This document shows, piece after piece, positions 15,501-23,232 of a DNA stretch of 23,232 nucleotides. Source of the stretch: DASZCR01 sp035942915 (lineage in GTDB: Bacteria > Acidobacteriota > Blastocatellia > Pyrinomonadales > Pyrinomonadaceae). Made by a program: the position numbers and the translations under genes. The DNA lies in contig DASZCR010000009.1 in the NCBI GenBank assembly GCA_035942915.1, positions 1 through 23,232 of the forward strand, written 5' to 3'. The first letter of the stretch is position 1; the number at the start of each line of letters is the position of its first letter. The notes beneath the pieces were generated by a model. It worked only from the letters and a program-made list of their open reading frames with translations. It ran no database searches and was not told the DNA's origin.

Positions 15501-18500
15501 ACGTTCGGGTTGAAGCTCTCTGACGAGCATCTCGAAAGGTAGTTCCTGATGCGCGTATGCGCCGAGCGCGACGCTGCGCACGCGCTTTAAAAGCTCTCCG
15601 AAAGTCGGAGCGCCGGACAAGTCCGTGCGTAGCGCGAGCGTGTTGACGAAGAGGCCGAGCAAGCCTTCGAGCGCCACCTGCGGACGGTTGGCGATGGCCG
15701 TCCCGACGATGATGTCCTCCTGCTGCGTGTAGCGGCCGAGCAGGGCTTTGAAGGCGGCGAGCAGCGTCATGTAGAGCGTCGCGCCCTCGCGCCGGCCGAG
15801 CGCGTGAAGCGCTTCGCCGAGCGTCGCAGGCAGTTGCAGAAATTGATACGCGCCCGCGAAGGTTTGTACCGACGGACGCGGGTGGTCTGTCGGCAGTTCG
15901 AGCGTCGGGAGCGTGCCTGACAGTTGTCGTCGCCAGTAGTCGAGCTGACGCTGCAAAATCTCGCCCGCGAATCTCTCCCTCTGCCAGTGCGCGAAGTCTG
16001 CATACTGCACGCGCAACTCCGGCAGAGGCGACTTCTCACCCGCCGAGAAAGCCCTGTAGAACGTTGCCACCTCGCGCTTGAGCACGCCGAGCGACCAACC
16101 GTCCGAGATGATGTGGTGCATCGTCAGCAGAGCGACGTGCTCATCATCCGCGAGTTTGAGGACGACGACGCGCAGCAGCGGGTGTCGCGTCAGGTCGAAC
16201 GGGCGTTGCGCCTCGCTCACAGCACGCGCCCGCGCCTGCGCCTCGCGCTCGGCAGCGGGCAGCCGACTCAGGTCTTCGACCGGGATGCTCAAAGAAAGCG
16301 GGGGATGAATGACGGCGACCGGTTCGCCTTCGACAACCTCAAAGCTCGTCCTCAGTACCTCATGACGACGCACTATCTCGTCGAGCGCCGCACGGAGCGC
16401 CGCCACGTCGAGTCTGCCAGTCAGCTTGACGGCCAGAGGGATGTTGTAGACGGAAGTGTTCGGGTGCAGCCGGTCTAAGAACCAGAGGCGTTGCTGCGCG
16501 AACGACAAAGGCAACTCGCGTTGGCGCGCGACGGGTTCGATGGGAGCGACTTCGATTCCGTGTCGCTGCGTAATCAGCGACTCGACCTCTCCTGCGAGTT
16601 CGGCCACCGTCGGCGACTCGAAAATCTTACGCAGGGGAAGTTCGACCGAGAAGATTTCTCGCACGCGCGCGACGGCCTGCGTAGCGAGCAGCGAATGTCC
16701 GCCCAACTCGAAGAAGTTGTCTTCGATGCCAGCTTGAGCGATGCCGAGCAGTTCCGCCCAGATACCGCACAAGACCTCTTCGACCGGAGTGCGTGGCGCG
16801 ACCATCACGCGCTCGCCGTCCGGTCGCTCGCCGTCAGGCGCAGGCAAAGCCTCTCTTTTCACTTTGCCGCTCGACGTGCGCGGCAATGCGTCCAGCCGCA
16901 CGAAATTCGACGGCACCATGTATTCCGGCAGCTTCGACTTCAGATAGCCGCGCAGCTCGCCGATGGAAGGCGACTGCGTCGCGTCTGCCGCCACGACGTA
17001 GGCGACCAATCGCCGCTCGCCGCCCGCGCCCTCGCGCACCATGACGAAGCTTTCGCGCAGCGCATCGTGCTGGCCGAGCGCGGCTTCGACCTCTCCGAGT
17101 TCGATGCGATGGCCGCGAATCTTGACCTGATTGTCAATCCGTCCGAGAAATTCGATTTCGCCGTCGGGCAGACGACGCGCAAGGTCGCCCGTCCGATAGA
17201 GACGTTCGCCCGCGCGCGTGGCGAAGGGGTTGGGGATAAACTTTTCGGCCGTCAATTCAGGGTTACGCAGGTAGCCGCGCGCCAGCCCCGCGCCGCCGAT
17301 GTGCAACTCGCCGAAGACCCCTACGGGCACGGGTTGAAGATGCGCGTCGAGCAGATAAATCTGCTTGTTGGCAATCGGGCGGCCGATAGGAACGGTGTGG
17401 TGTTGCTGCTCGCGTTCGCATTGCCAGTAGGCCGCGTCGATGGCCGTCTCCGTCGGGCCGTATTGGTTAAAGAGAGACGCATCGAGACGCGCGTAAAAGC
17501 GTGGCGGCAGGTTGACCGGCAGAGCCTCGCCGCCCGCGAAGACGCAACGCAGGTGACGACATTGTTCCAGCCCCTTCTGTTCGAGAATCACTTGCAGCAT
17601 CGACGGCGCGAAGTCCGTGATGGTTATCCGCTGGCGCGCCATCTGGCTCACGAGTCGCGCGCTGTCCTGATGTCCTTCGGGTTCGACCAGCACGAGCGTC
17701 GCCCCTGAGATGAGCGCGCCGAATATCTGCCAGACCGAAGGGTCGAAGGTGTAAGGGATGTTTTGCAGGATGCGGTCGGCAGCAGAGAGCGCGAAGGTGC
17801 GCTTGCGCCAGAGCAGGGTGTTGCAAACCGCTTCGTGCGAAATCATCACGCCTTTCGGTCTGCCCGTCGAGCCTGACGTGTAAATGACGTAAGCGATGTT
17901 GTAGGCGTCCGCTCCGCTCTCAAAATCCTCGCCGCTCTCCTGCTCCATCTCCGGCGCGGCCATACCCAACACGCGCACGCACGCCAGCCCGTCGCACGCC
18001 TCCGTCGCCACGCGTGCGCCCGTCAACACGACTTCGACCGACGCATCCTCAATCATGTAACGCAAACGCTCGGCCGGGTGGCTCGTGTCCAGAGGCACGT
18101 AGGCCGCACCCGCTTTGAGCACTCCCAAGAGCGCGACAATCATCTCCGTCGAACGTTCGACGAGCACGCCCACCAGCGATTCCGCGCCGACGCCCTGACG
18201 GCGCAGATGCCGCGCAACCTTGTTCGCACGCTCGTTCAACTGCCTGTAAGTCAACTGCTCCTCGCCGTCAATCAACGCCACGCCTTCGGGCGTCTGCTCA
18301 ACCTGTCGCGCGAAGAGTTCGTGGAGCGTCTGCGTCGGCGCTTCCTCCGTCGTCCGGTTGCACTCTTGCAGGAGGAAGCGGCTTTCTTCCTCTGTCAGCA
18401 TCGGCAGTTCCCAGAGACGTTGCGAAGGGTTTGCGACGACCGCTTCGAGCAAGACGCGGAAGTGTCTGAGCATCCGCGCGACCGTCTCGCTCTCGAAGAG

Positions 18501-21500
18501 GTCTGTGCTGTAGTCCAACAGACCGACCAGCCCGTCCGGCGTTTCGGCGAGTCCCAACGTTAAATCAAACGTCGTCTTGCGGTCTTCGAGCAGCGCCACG
18601 CGCCTGCCCGCGCCGTCCGACTGCGCGTCCGACGCGTTCTGGAAAACGAACATCACCTGAAACAGAGGCATGCGGCTCAGGCTACGCTCCGGGTGCAGTT
18701 CCTCCACCAACTTCTCAAACGGCATCTCCTGATGCGCGTATGCGCCGAGACAGACTTCGCGCACGCGCGCGAGTAGTTCGCGGAAACTCGGAGCGCCGGA
18801 GAGGTCTGTCCGCAGGACGAGCGTGTTGACGAAAAACCCTATCAAGCCCTCCACTTCGAGCCGATTGCGCCCCGCCGTCGGCGTGCCTACGCAGATATCT
18901 CTCTGGCCTGAATAACGCGCGAGCAGCACGTTAAAAACCGCCAGCAGCAACATGAACATCGAGACGCCTTCGCGCCGGCTGAGACTCGACAGCTCGTCCG
19001 ACAGGCGCTTCGGCAACGTCAAAGTCTGTCTCGCCCCGCCGAAACTCTGGACGGCCGGACGCGGATGGTCGGTCGGCAGTTCCAGCCCGGCGGGCGCATC
19101 CGACAGTTGCGCCTTCCAGTAAGCCACTTGCTCCTGCTCAAGCTCTCCCTCCAACCAATCTCTCTGCCACTGCGCATAGTCCGCATACTGGACGGGCAAC
19201 TCCGGCAGAGGCGACGGGCGGCCAGCCGAGAACGCTTCGTAGAGCGTCTCCAACTCGCGCACGAGGATGTTGATTGACCAGTTGTCCGAGACGATGTGGT
19301 GCATCGTCACGAGCAGCACGTCGTCCGTCTCTCCGAGACGTATCAGACGCGCGCGAATCAACGGCGCACGACTCAACTCGAAGGGACGTTCCGCCTCTTC
19401 GCGTCCGAGACGACGCGCCTCAGCCTCCTTCTCATCCGCCCTCAAGTCTTGCAAGTCCACCAACGGCAATTCCAGCGCAAGCGAGCGCGCGACGACCTGC
19501 ACCGGCACTCCGTCAACCGCCCGAAAGCTCGTCCGTAAGACTTCATGACGACGCAACACCTCGTCGAGACACCGCTTCAAGACGGCAGCGTCGAGGCGGG
19601 CGGCGAAACGAACGGCGACGGGGATGTTGTAAAAAGTGCTGCCCGGCTCAAGCTGGTCGAAGAACCAGAGGCGTCGCTGCGCGAAAGAGAGCGCGTAGTC
19701 TCTCTCGGCTTCCACAATCGGCACGAGCGGCGGAACCCGGCGCGCGCGTGCGCCCTCTCTCGCCTTCTCGACGCGCGCGGCCAGAGCCGCGACCGTCGTC
19801 TCCTCAAAGAGCGTCCGCAAGGGCAACTCCACCTCGAAGGCTCTGTTCACACGCGAAAGGATTTTCGTGATGAGCAGCGAATGGCCGCCGAGGTCGAAGA
19901 AGTCGTCGTCTGCGCCGACGCGTTCGACGCCGAGCACCTGCTGCCAGATTTCCGCGACGGTCTTTTCGACCGGCGTGCGCGGCGCAACGAAATGTGCGGC
20001 GCGTGTGCGTTCTGAGCGGTCGGGCGCGGGCAAGGCGCTGCGGTCGAGTTTCCCGCTGAAGGTGCGCGGCAGAGACTCCATCTCGACGAACGCCGAAGGA
20101 ATCATCAGCGCGGGCAGATGGCTCGACAGGAAGTCGCGCAACTCGCCATCGGCCACGCGCTCGCCCGGCACGACGTAGGCGCACAGATACTTCTCGCCCG
20201 GCGTGTCTTCGCGGTCGACGACGGCCACGTCTTTAACCGCTTCGTGCGAACGCAGCAGATTTTCTATCTCTTTCAGTTCGATTCTGACGCCGCGTATCTT
20301 GACCTGTTGGTCTTTCCTTCCGAGAAATTCAAAGTTGCCGTTCGCCAACACGCGGCCGAGGTCGCCCGTCTTGTAAACGATGTCGGTCGGGTCGCTGCTG
20401 AAAGGATTCTGCACGAAGACTTCTGCGGTCAGTTCGGGCTGCTTGTAGTATCCGAGCGTGCGGAACGGCGTGCGGATGTAGATTTCGCCCACCTTCCCTG
20501 CGCGACAGGCTTTGCCGTTTTCACCCACGACCAGCGCCTTCGCACCTTCCATCGGACGCCCGATAGAGACAAACGGCGCATCTTTATCCGCAGGCGAGAC
20601 GAAATAGAAGAACTTCGTCATCGTGGTTTCGGAAGGGCCGTAGAGGTTCACCAACCGGATGCGCTCGCCGAACAGTTCCGTCCACTTTCTTACGTCGGCC
20701 GGAAGCAGAGGCTCGCCTGAGAGCAGCACGTACCTGAGCGCGGCGAAATCTTCCGGGCGCAGCTCTTCGTTCAGCAGCGAGCGGAACAGCGAAGGCACGC
20801 AATGGATAAGATTGATGCCGCTTCGGTCAATCCAACGGACGAGTTGGGCAGCGTCGAGCAAGGTGTCTCTGGTCGGAGGCACACAGATTGTTCCGCCCGC
20901 GCAGAGCGGAACGAAGATGTCGCGCAGGAAGGCGTCGAACGAAGGCGTGATGAGTTGGCTGACCCTGACCCCTTCTTCGAGTCCGAGCGTCTTTATCTCC
21001 CAATTGATGAAGTGGTCGATGGCCTTCAGTCTCCCGGCGATACCTTTCGGCCGTCCGGTCGAACCGGAAGTGAAGTAGAGGTAACACATGTCGTCCGGCT
21101 CGGAGGAGGCCGGAGGCTTCTCCGCAGACGTGTAATCAGCGTAATCGTCGAGATGCAGCAGATGCGCCGGATAAGCGTCTGAGGCTCTCGCGTCGTCGAG
21201 TTGAACGACGCGCGCAGGGTTCGCCTCCGGTGCGATGGCCGCCAGCCTCCCGGCATACTTCGAGTCGATGAGAAACCAGCCGGGCGCGGCCTCTGCCAGC
21301 AGGACTCTCAGTCTGTTGTCGGGCATCGCCGGTTCGAGCGGGACGAAGACGCAGTTGGCCTTGAGAACGGCGATGATGGCTGTCGTTATCGCAATCGAAT
21401 CGTCCGACAGTATCGCCACCAAAGCGCCTTTCGACGCGCCGCGCGAGAGAAGAAAATTGGCAAGCGTGTTCGACCGCGCTTCAAGTTCGCCATAGGTAAC

Positions 21501-21587
21501 GCGCTTGTCGAGATGCTCTGCCGCCGTCCTGCGGGCGCACCTTTCCGCAGTTCGGCTGAACAACTCTTGGATATTTTCCCGTTTCAT
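12534..21587 (-). CDS. Terminal NRPS, A-T-C-A-T-C-A-T-TE (3017 residues)
   Basis: Three elongation modules and a release domain. A1 covers about 8-525 (A10 Lys513), T1 has Ser570, C2 spans about 625-1060 (HHIVSDN from His763), A2 about 1075-1590 (Lys1575), T2 has Ser1632, C3 about 1690-2120 (HHIISDG from His1824), A3 about 2135-2640 (Lys2634), T3 has Ser2691. The type I thioesterase has GWSFGG with Ser2821 and probable Asp2848 and His2987. Hand-aligned ten-residue specificity codes are A1 DARHLSLMTK (unassigned), A2 DPWDFGQIDK (unassigned) and A3 DILQLGLIWK, which matches the known glycine code. No epimerase or methyltransferase domain is present. The protein starts with an A domain and so needs the C domain that ends the upstream protein. 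ATG 21587 lies 51 bases after that gene and lacks a clear Shine-Dalgarno. It should add the last three residues and release the peptide, as a free acid or a ring. Confidence 0.97.
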   Translation of the reverse strand: MKRENIQELFSRTAERCARRTAAEHLDKRVTYGELEARSNTLANFLLSRGASKGALVAILSDDSIAITTAIIAVLKANCVFVPLEPAMPDNRLRVLLAEAAPGWFLIDSKYAGRLAAIAPEANPARVVQLDDARASDAYPAHLLHLDDYADYTSAEKPPASSEPDDMCYLYFTSGSTGRPKGIAGRLKAIDHFINWEIKTLGLEEGVRVSQLITPSFDAFLRDIFVPLCAGGTICVPPTRDTLLDAAQLVRWIDRSGINLIHCVPSLFRSLLNEELRPEDFAALRYVLLSGEPLLPADVRKWTELFGERIRLVNLYGPSETTMTKFFYFVSPADKDAPFVSIGRPMEGAKALVVGENGKACRAGKVGEIYIRTPFRTLGYYKQPELTAEVFVQNPFSSDPTDIVYKTGDLGRVLANGNFEFLGRKDQQVKIRGVRIELKEIENLLRSHEAVKDVAVVDREDTPGEKYLCAYVVPGERVADGELRDFLSSHLPALMIPSAFVEMESLPRTFSGKLDRSALPAPDRSERTRAAHFVAPRTPVEKTVAEIWQQVLGVERVGADDDFFDLGGHSLLITKILSRVNRAFEVELPLRTLFEETTVAALAARVEKAREGARARRVPPLVPIVEAERDYALSFAQRRLWFFDQLEPGSTFYNIPVAVRFAARLDAAVLKRCLDEVLRRHEVLRTSFRAVDGVPVQVVARSLALELPLVDLQDLRADEKEAEARRLGREEAERPFELSRAPLIRARLIRLGETDDVLLVTMHHIVSDNWSINILVRELETLYEAFSAGRPSPLPELPVQYADYAQWQRDWLEGELEQEQVAYWKAQLSDAPAGLELPTDHPRPAVQSFGGARQTLTLPKRLSDELSSLSRREGVSMFMLLLAVFNVLLARYSGQRDICVGTPTAGRNRLEVEGLIGFFVNTLVLRTDLSGAPSFRELLARVREVCLGAYAHQEMPFEKLVEELHPERSLSRMPLFQVMFVFQNASDAQSDGAGRRVALLEDRKTTFDLTLGLAETPDGLVGLLDYSTDLFESETVARMLRHFRVLLEAVVANPSQRLWELPMLTEEESRFLLQECNRTTEEAPTQTLHELFARQVEQTPEGVALIDGEEQLTYRQLNERANKVARHLRRQGVGAESLVGVLVERSTEMIVALLGVLKAGAAYVPLDTSHPAERLRYMIEDASVEVVLTGARVATEACDGLACVRVLGMAAPEMEQESGEDFESGADAYNIAYVIYTSGSTGRPKGVMISHEAVCNTLLWRKRTFALSAADRILQNIPYTFDPSVWQIFGALISGATLVLVEPEGHQDSARLVSQMARQRITITDFAPSMLQVILEQKGLEQCRHLRCVFAGGEALPVNLPPRFYARLDASLFNQYGPTETAIDAAYWQCEREQQHHTVPIGRPIANKQIYLLDAHLQPVPVGVFGELHIGGAGLARGYLRNPELTAEKFIPNPFATRAGERLYRTGDLARRLPDGEIEFLGRIDNQVKIRGHRIELGEVEAALGQHDALRESFVMVREGAGGERRLVAYVVAADATQSPSIGELRGYLKSKLPEYMVPSNFVRLDALPRTSSGKVKREALPAPDGERPDGERVMVAPRTPVEEVLCGIWAELLGIAQAGIEDNFFELGGHSLLATQAVARVREIFSVELPLRKIFESPTVAELAGEVESLITQRHGIEVAPIEPVARQRELPLSFAQQRLWFLDRLHPNTSVYNIPLAVKLTGRLDVAALRAALDEIVRRHEVLRTSFEVVEGEPVAVIHPPLSLSIPVEDLSRLPAAEREAQARARAVSEAQRPFDLTRHPLLRVVVLKLADDEHVALLTMHHIISDGWSLGVLKREVATFYRAFSAGEKSPLPELRVQYADFAHWQRERFAGEILQRQLDYWRRQLSGTLPTLELPTDHPRPSVQTFAGAYQFLQLPATLGEALHALGRREGATLYMTLLAAFKALLGRYTQQEDIIVGTAIANRPQVALEGLLGLFVNTLALRTDLSGAPTFGELLKRVRSVALGAYAHQELPFEMLVRELQPERDVSRSPIFQVMFTLQNAPTGALELPGLVLTDVPFDGGAAQFDLTLSITESAHGLACSLGYNTDLFEGETVARMLAHFRVLLEAVVANPSRRLSELPLLTAEERRFLLQECNATAAPVPPLTLPQLFARQVEQTPDAVALVDMKERLTYAQLNERADKVARRLRRRGVGAESLVGVLVERSAEMVVALLGVLKAGAAYVPLDASYPLERLRYMIEDASVEVVLTAGAAGERLAEMWAKGGLSLLNIDDEEADADGSREAFASRAEMENAAYVLYTSGSTGKPKGVVVTHRALVNLLDSMRRQPGLTADDKLLAVTTLSFDIAGLELFLPLTVGGCVVVASREAAADGALLLQHLEQDGVTAMQATPVTWRLLLEAGWQGTTPLKVLCGGEALPWELARELAARSPSVWNLYGPTETTIWSAASEVKETAGRVSIGRPIQNTQFYVLDARGEPAPIGVYGELHIGGEGLARGYLNRPELTAERFVPHPFSAVPGARLYKTGDLVRYLPSGEVEYFGRCDQQVKVRGYRIELGEVESALDQHPQVAQAVVVVREDEPGNQRLVAYVMAQETSIPVAELRGFIAGRLPEYMLPSAFVFVDKFPLTLNGKIDRRALPAPGHARDESHGTYVAPRDQLERQLAQLWEEILDIRPVGTTDNFFELGGHSFLTLRLIGQIKKRFGRDIALASFFQGATIQHLAAMLREEAEAATATPVVAIQPTGSKSPFFCVHEVTGSVHRYVTLAQHLGLDQPLYALQTPAFENGREPYRNLAEMAADYVKAMRQVQPEGPYRIGGWSFGGVVAFEMAQQLEEAGHEVSLLAMLDSAAPRPGAQATEADDEITLLVGLARLHNVTLSAARLRPLTPQERLDYLLEQVRLVDATASLDLDASQMQAMLDAARINLRAQTLYAPRPYPKRITVFRSEEPLPHDAGDTKFEVYQDPTLGWGALSRQPVEVHSIPGNHFTLFAEPNVQILAARLQSCLQESDSQVLTS
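14831..14882 (-). repeat. 52-bp exact direct repeat, copy in A3
   Basis: Identical over 52 bases to 18020-18071. It encodes the LRYMIEDASVEVVLT segment of the A-domain N-terminal subdomain. The offset of 3189 bases is one module (1063 codons). Confidence 0.85.
14965..15002 (-). repeat. 38-bp exact direct repeat, copy in A3
   Basis: Identical to 18154-18191 at the same 3189-base offset as the 52-bp repeat. It encodes part of GAESLVGVLVERS in the N-terminal subdomain. Confidence 0.85.
18020..18071 (-). repeat. 52-bp exact direct repeat, copy in A2
   Basis: Partner of 14831-14882; same protein segment in the A2 domain. Silent positions are identical too, which points to recent duplication or conversion and not just protein-level conservation. 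Confidence 0.85.
18154..18191 (-). repeat. 38-bp exact direct repeat, copy in A2
   Basis: Partner of 14965-15002, within the same conserved block at the start of A2. Confidence 0.85.
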
Positions 21588-21638
21588 ACGAGCGTCTGGT
21601 TGGCTTGAGGTGTCGGCGCTTGAGCGTGCGCGCCCCTA

Positions 21639-23232
21639 TCACATCGCTTCGAGGTCGGCGTTGAAGTCTTCGACGAGGAGCGCGTCTTCTTCGATGAGGC
21701 CGGAGAGCGACGCGATATCAATCTCAGGATTTTCCCCGACCGCTTCGAGCAGCGTGCGGTAATCTTCGAGTAGGCGCGCGATGGTCGCCGCGTCGTACAA
21801 CTCCGTGCTGTATTCCAAACGGCCGCCGATGCCTGCCGCTGACTCCATCACGTAGAGACCCAACTCGAACTTTGAATTGACCGTGTCGATGTCCAGACGC
21901 GTGACGGCGACCCCTTCCAGTTCGAGAGCCGACAGCGGCGCGTTCAGCAGCGCGAAGAAGACCTGTATGTTGAGCCGCCCGGAGTGTCCCTGCGTCTGAA
22001 ACTCCTCCTGAATCTTCTCGAAAGGAAGGTCTTGATGGTCATACGCGCCGAGCGTCACTTCGCGCACGCGCGCCAGCAGTTCGCGGAAACTCGGAGCGCC
22101 GGACAAGTCCGTATTGAGCGCCAGCGTGTTGACGAAGAAGCCTATCAACTCCTCCAACTCGCGCTGTCTGCGATTGGCGATACTCGTCCCGACGATGATG
22201 TTGTCCTGTCCCGTGTAACTGCGTAGCAAGACCTGAAACGCGGCCAGCAGCAGCATGAAGAGTGTCGCGTCTTCCTGTCGGCTCAACGCTCTGAGCCTCT
22301 CCGAGAGCGCAGCCGGGAGACGGAACGAAGTGGCCGCGCCCTGCGTGCTGCGCCAACCCTGACGCGGGCGGTCTGTCGGCAGATGCAGCGCCGGAGGGGC
22401 TTCGGCCAGCGCCTTCTGCCAGTAAGAGAGAAGCGCCTCAAGTATCTCGCCTTGCAGCCATTGCTGTTGCCAGTGCGCGTAATCCGCGTATTGCACCGGC
22501 AACTCTGCGAGCGGCGAAGGCATTTCGCGGCGGAACGCTTCGTAGAGCACCACTGTCTCTCTGACGAACACGTCGAGCGACCAACCGTCCGTGATGATGT
22601 GATGCATCACCAGCAGTACGACGTGCTCCGCTTCAGAGAGCCTGATGAGCCTCACTCTCATCAGAGGCCACTGCGACAACTCGAACGGCTGACGAGAGAT
22701 TTCCGCGATGAGCCGTTCAAGCTCAGTTTCACGCGCGCCTTCAGCCAACCCGGAGAGGTCGTCCAGAGGCATCTTGAGCGACGCGGCCGGGTGGATGACC
22801 TGAACGACATCGCCATCGACCTGCGTGAAGGTGGTGCGCAAAATCTCGTGTCGGCGGATGATTTCGTTAAGGGTCTGCTCCAACGCAGAGAGGTCGAGTT
22901 GCCCCGTCAGACGAATGGCTGCGGGCAGGTTGTAAGCCGCGCTCTCAGGTTCAAGCTGGTCGAGAAACCACAGACGTTGCTGCGCAAAAGAGAGCGGCAG
23001 AGCCTCCCCCTCGCGCTCGACACGCACGATTGGCGGCAACACCAACTGCCGATTCTCCTGCACAGCCGCCTCAACTCTGCGCGCCAGCGCCGCCACAGTC
23101 GGAGACTCGAAGACCCTGCGCACCGGCATCTCAATCTGAAAAGCACGGTTGAGGCGACTGACCACCTGCGTCGCCAACAACGAATGGCCTCCCAACTCGA
23201 AGAAGTTATCTTCCACTCCGACTTCTGCTAAA
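21639..23232 (-). CDS. NRPS, C-terminal carrier - condensation part (5' end outside window)
   Basis: The frame is open from the right edge (first full codon at 23231) to TGA 21641-21639, giving 530 residues of a longer protein. The GTG at 23216 lies inside the carrier-domain core and is not a real start. The carrier domain is cut at its N-terminus but keeps NFFELGGHSLL with phosphopantetheine Ser17 (counting from the edge). A condensation domain spans about 65-495, with HHIITDGWS from His210, TGQDNIIVGTSIANR and FFVNTLALNTDLSG. The protein ends at LVEDFNADLEAM, exactly where a C-A linker would normally continue into an adenylation domain. The missing A domain is supplied by the next gene, 51 bases downstream, so this C domain must act in trans with A1 and T1 of the 3017-residue protein. 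Confidence 0.95.
   Translation of the reverse strand, partial: LAEVGVEDNFFELGGHSLLATQVVSRLNRAFQIEMPVRRVFESPTVAALARRVEAAVQENRQLVLPPIVRVEREGEALPLSFAQQRLWFLDQLEPESAAYNLPAAIRLTGQLDLSALEQTLNEIIRRHEILRTTFTQVDGDVVQVIHPAASLKMPLDDLSGLAEGARETELERLIAEISRQPFELSQWPLMRVRLIRLSEAEHVVLLVMHHIITDGWSLDVFVRETVVLYEAFRREMPSPLAELPVQYADYAHWQQQWLQGEILEALLSYWQKALAEAPPALHLPTDRPRQGWRSTQGAATSFRLPAALSERLRALSRQEDATLFMLLLAAFQVLLRSYTGQDNIIVGTSIANRRQRELEELIGFFVNTLALNTDLSGAPSFRELLARVREVTLGAYDHQDLPFEKIQEEFQTQGHSGRLNIQVFFALLNAPLSALELEGVAVTRLDIDTVNSKFELGLYVMESAAGIGGRLEYSTELYDAATIARLLEDYRTLLEAVGENPEIDIASLSGLIEEDALLVEDFNADLEAM

Overview
This window reads as the interior of a large nonribosomal peptide synthetase (NRPS) gene cluster from a high-GC Gram-negative bacterium. 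Acidobacteriota is the most likely source. The main clue is an exported c-type cytochrome (8083-9327) of the photosynthetic-reaction-centre cytochrome type, which I know chiefly from acidobacterial genomes. No rRNA or housekeeping marker is present, so the assignment is an inference. All eight genes lie on the minus strand, separated by 10 to 95 bases with no convincing terminator. They look like one operon, or part of one, running from beyond base 23232 to beyond base 1.

Layout in the direction of transcription (right to left): (1) 3' end of an NRPS gene, carrier (T) then condensation (C), 21639-23232. (2) A 3017-residue terminal NRPS, A-T-C-A-T-C-A-T-TE, 12534-21587. (3) An exported di-haem c-type cytochrome of the CcP/MauG type, 11000-12523, whose Shine-Dalgarno overlaps the NRPS stop codon. 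(4) A flavoprotein resembling FOXRED2, 9354-10919. (5) The exported reaction-centre-type di-haem cytochrome, 8083-9327. (6) Kynurenine 3-monooxygenase, 6702-8051. (7) A membrane-anchored M28 zinc peptidase with many C-terminal transmembrane helices, 4240-6606. (8) The 5' part of a lipoinitiation NRPS, fatty acyl-AMP ligase (FAAL)-ACP-C-A, 1-4158, which runs off the left edge.

As a working model, the FAAL activates a fatty acid and loads it on the adjacent ACP. The first C domain acylates the first amino acid. Modules encoded outside the window extend the chain. The T-C protein and the 3017-residue protein then add three more residues, the last predicted to be glycine, before thioesterase release. 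Between the two ends of the assembly line sits a redox and hydrolase cassette. Two of its members (FOXRED2-like and KMO) look cytoplasmic and three (both cytochromes and the peptidase) look exported. An acylated precursor matured after export, as in pyoverdine biosynthesis, would fit but is not demonstrated.

The longest intergenic gap is 95 bases. I see no tRNA, rRNA, CRISPR array, insertion sequence, transporter or regulator in the window.
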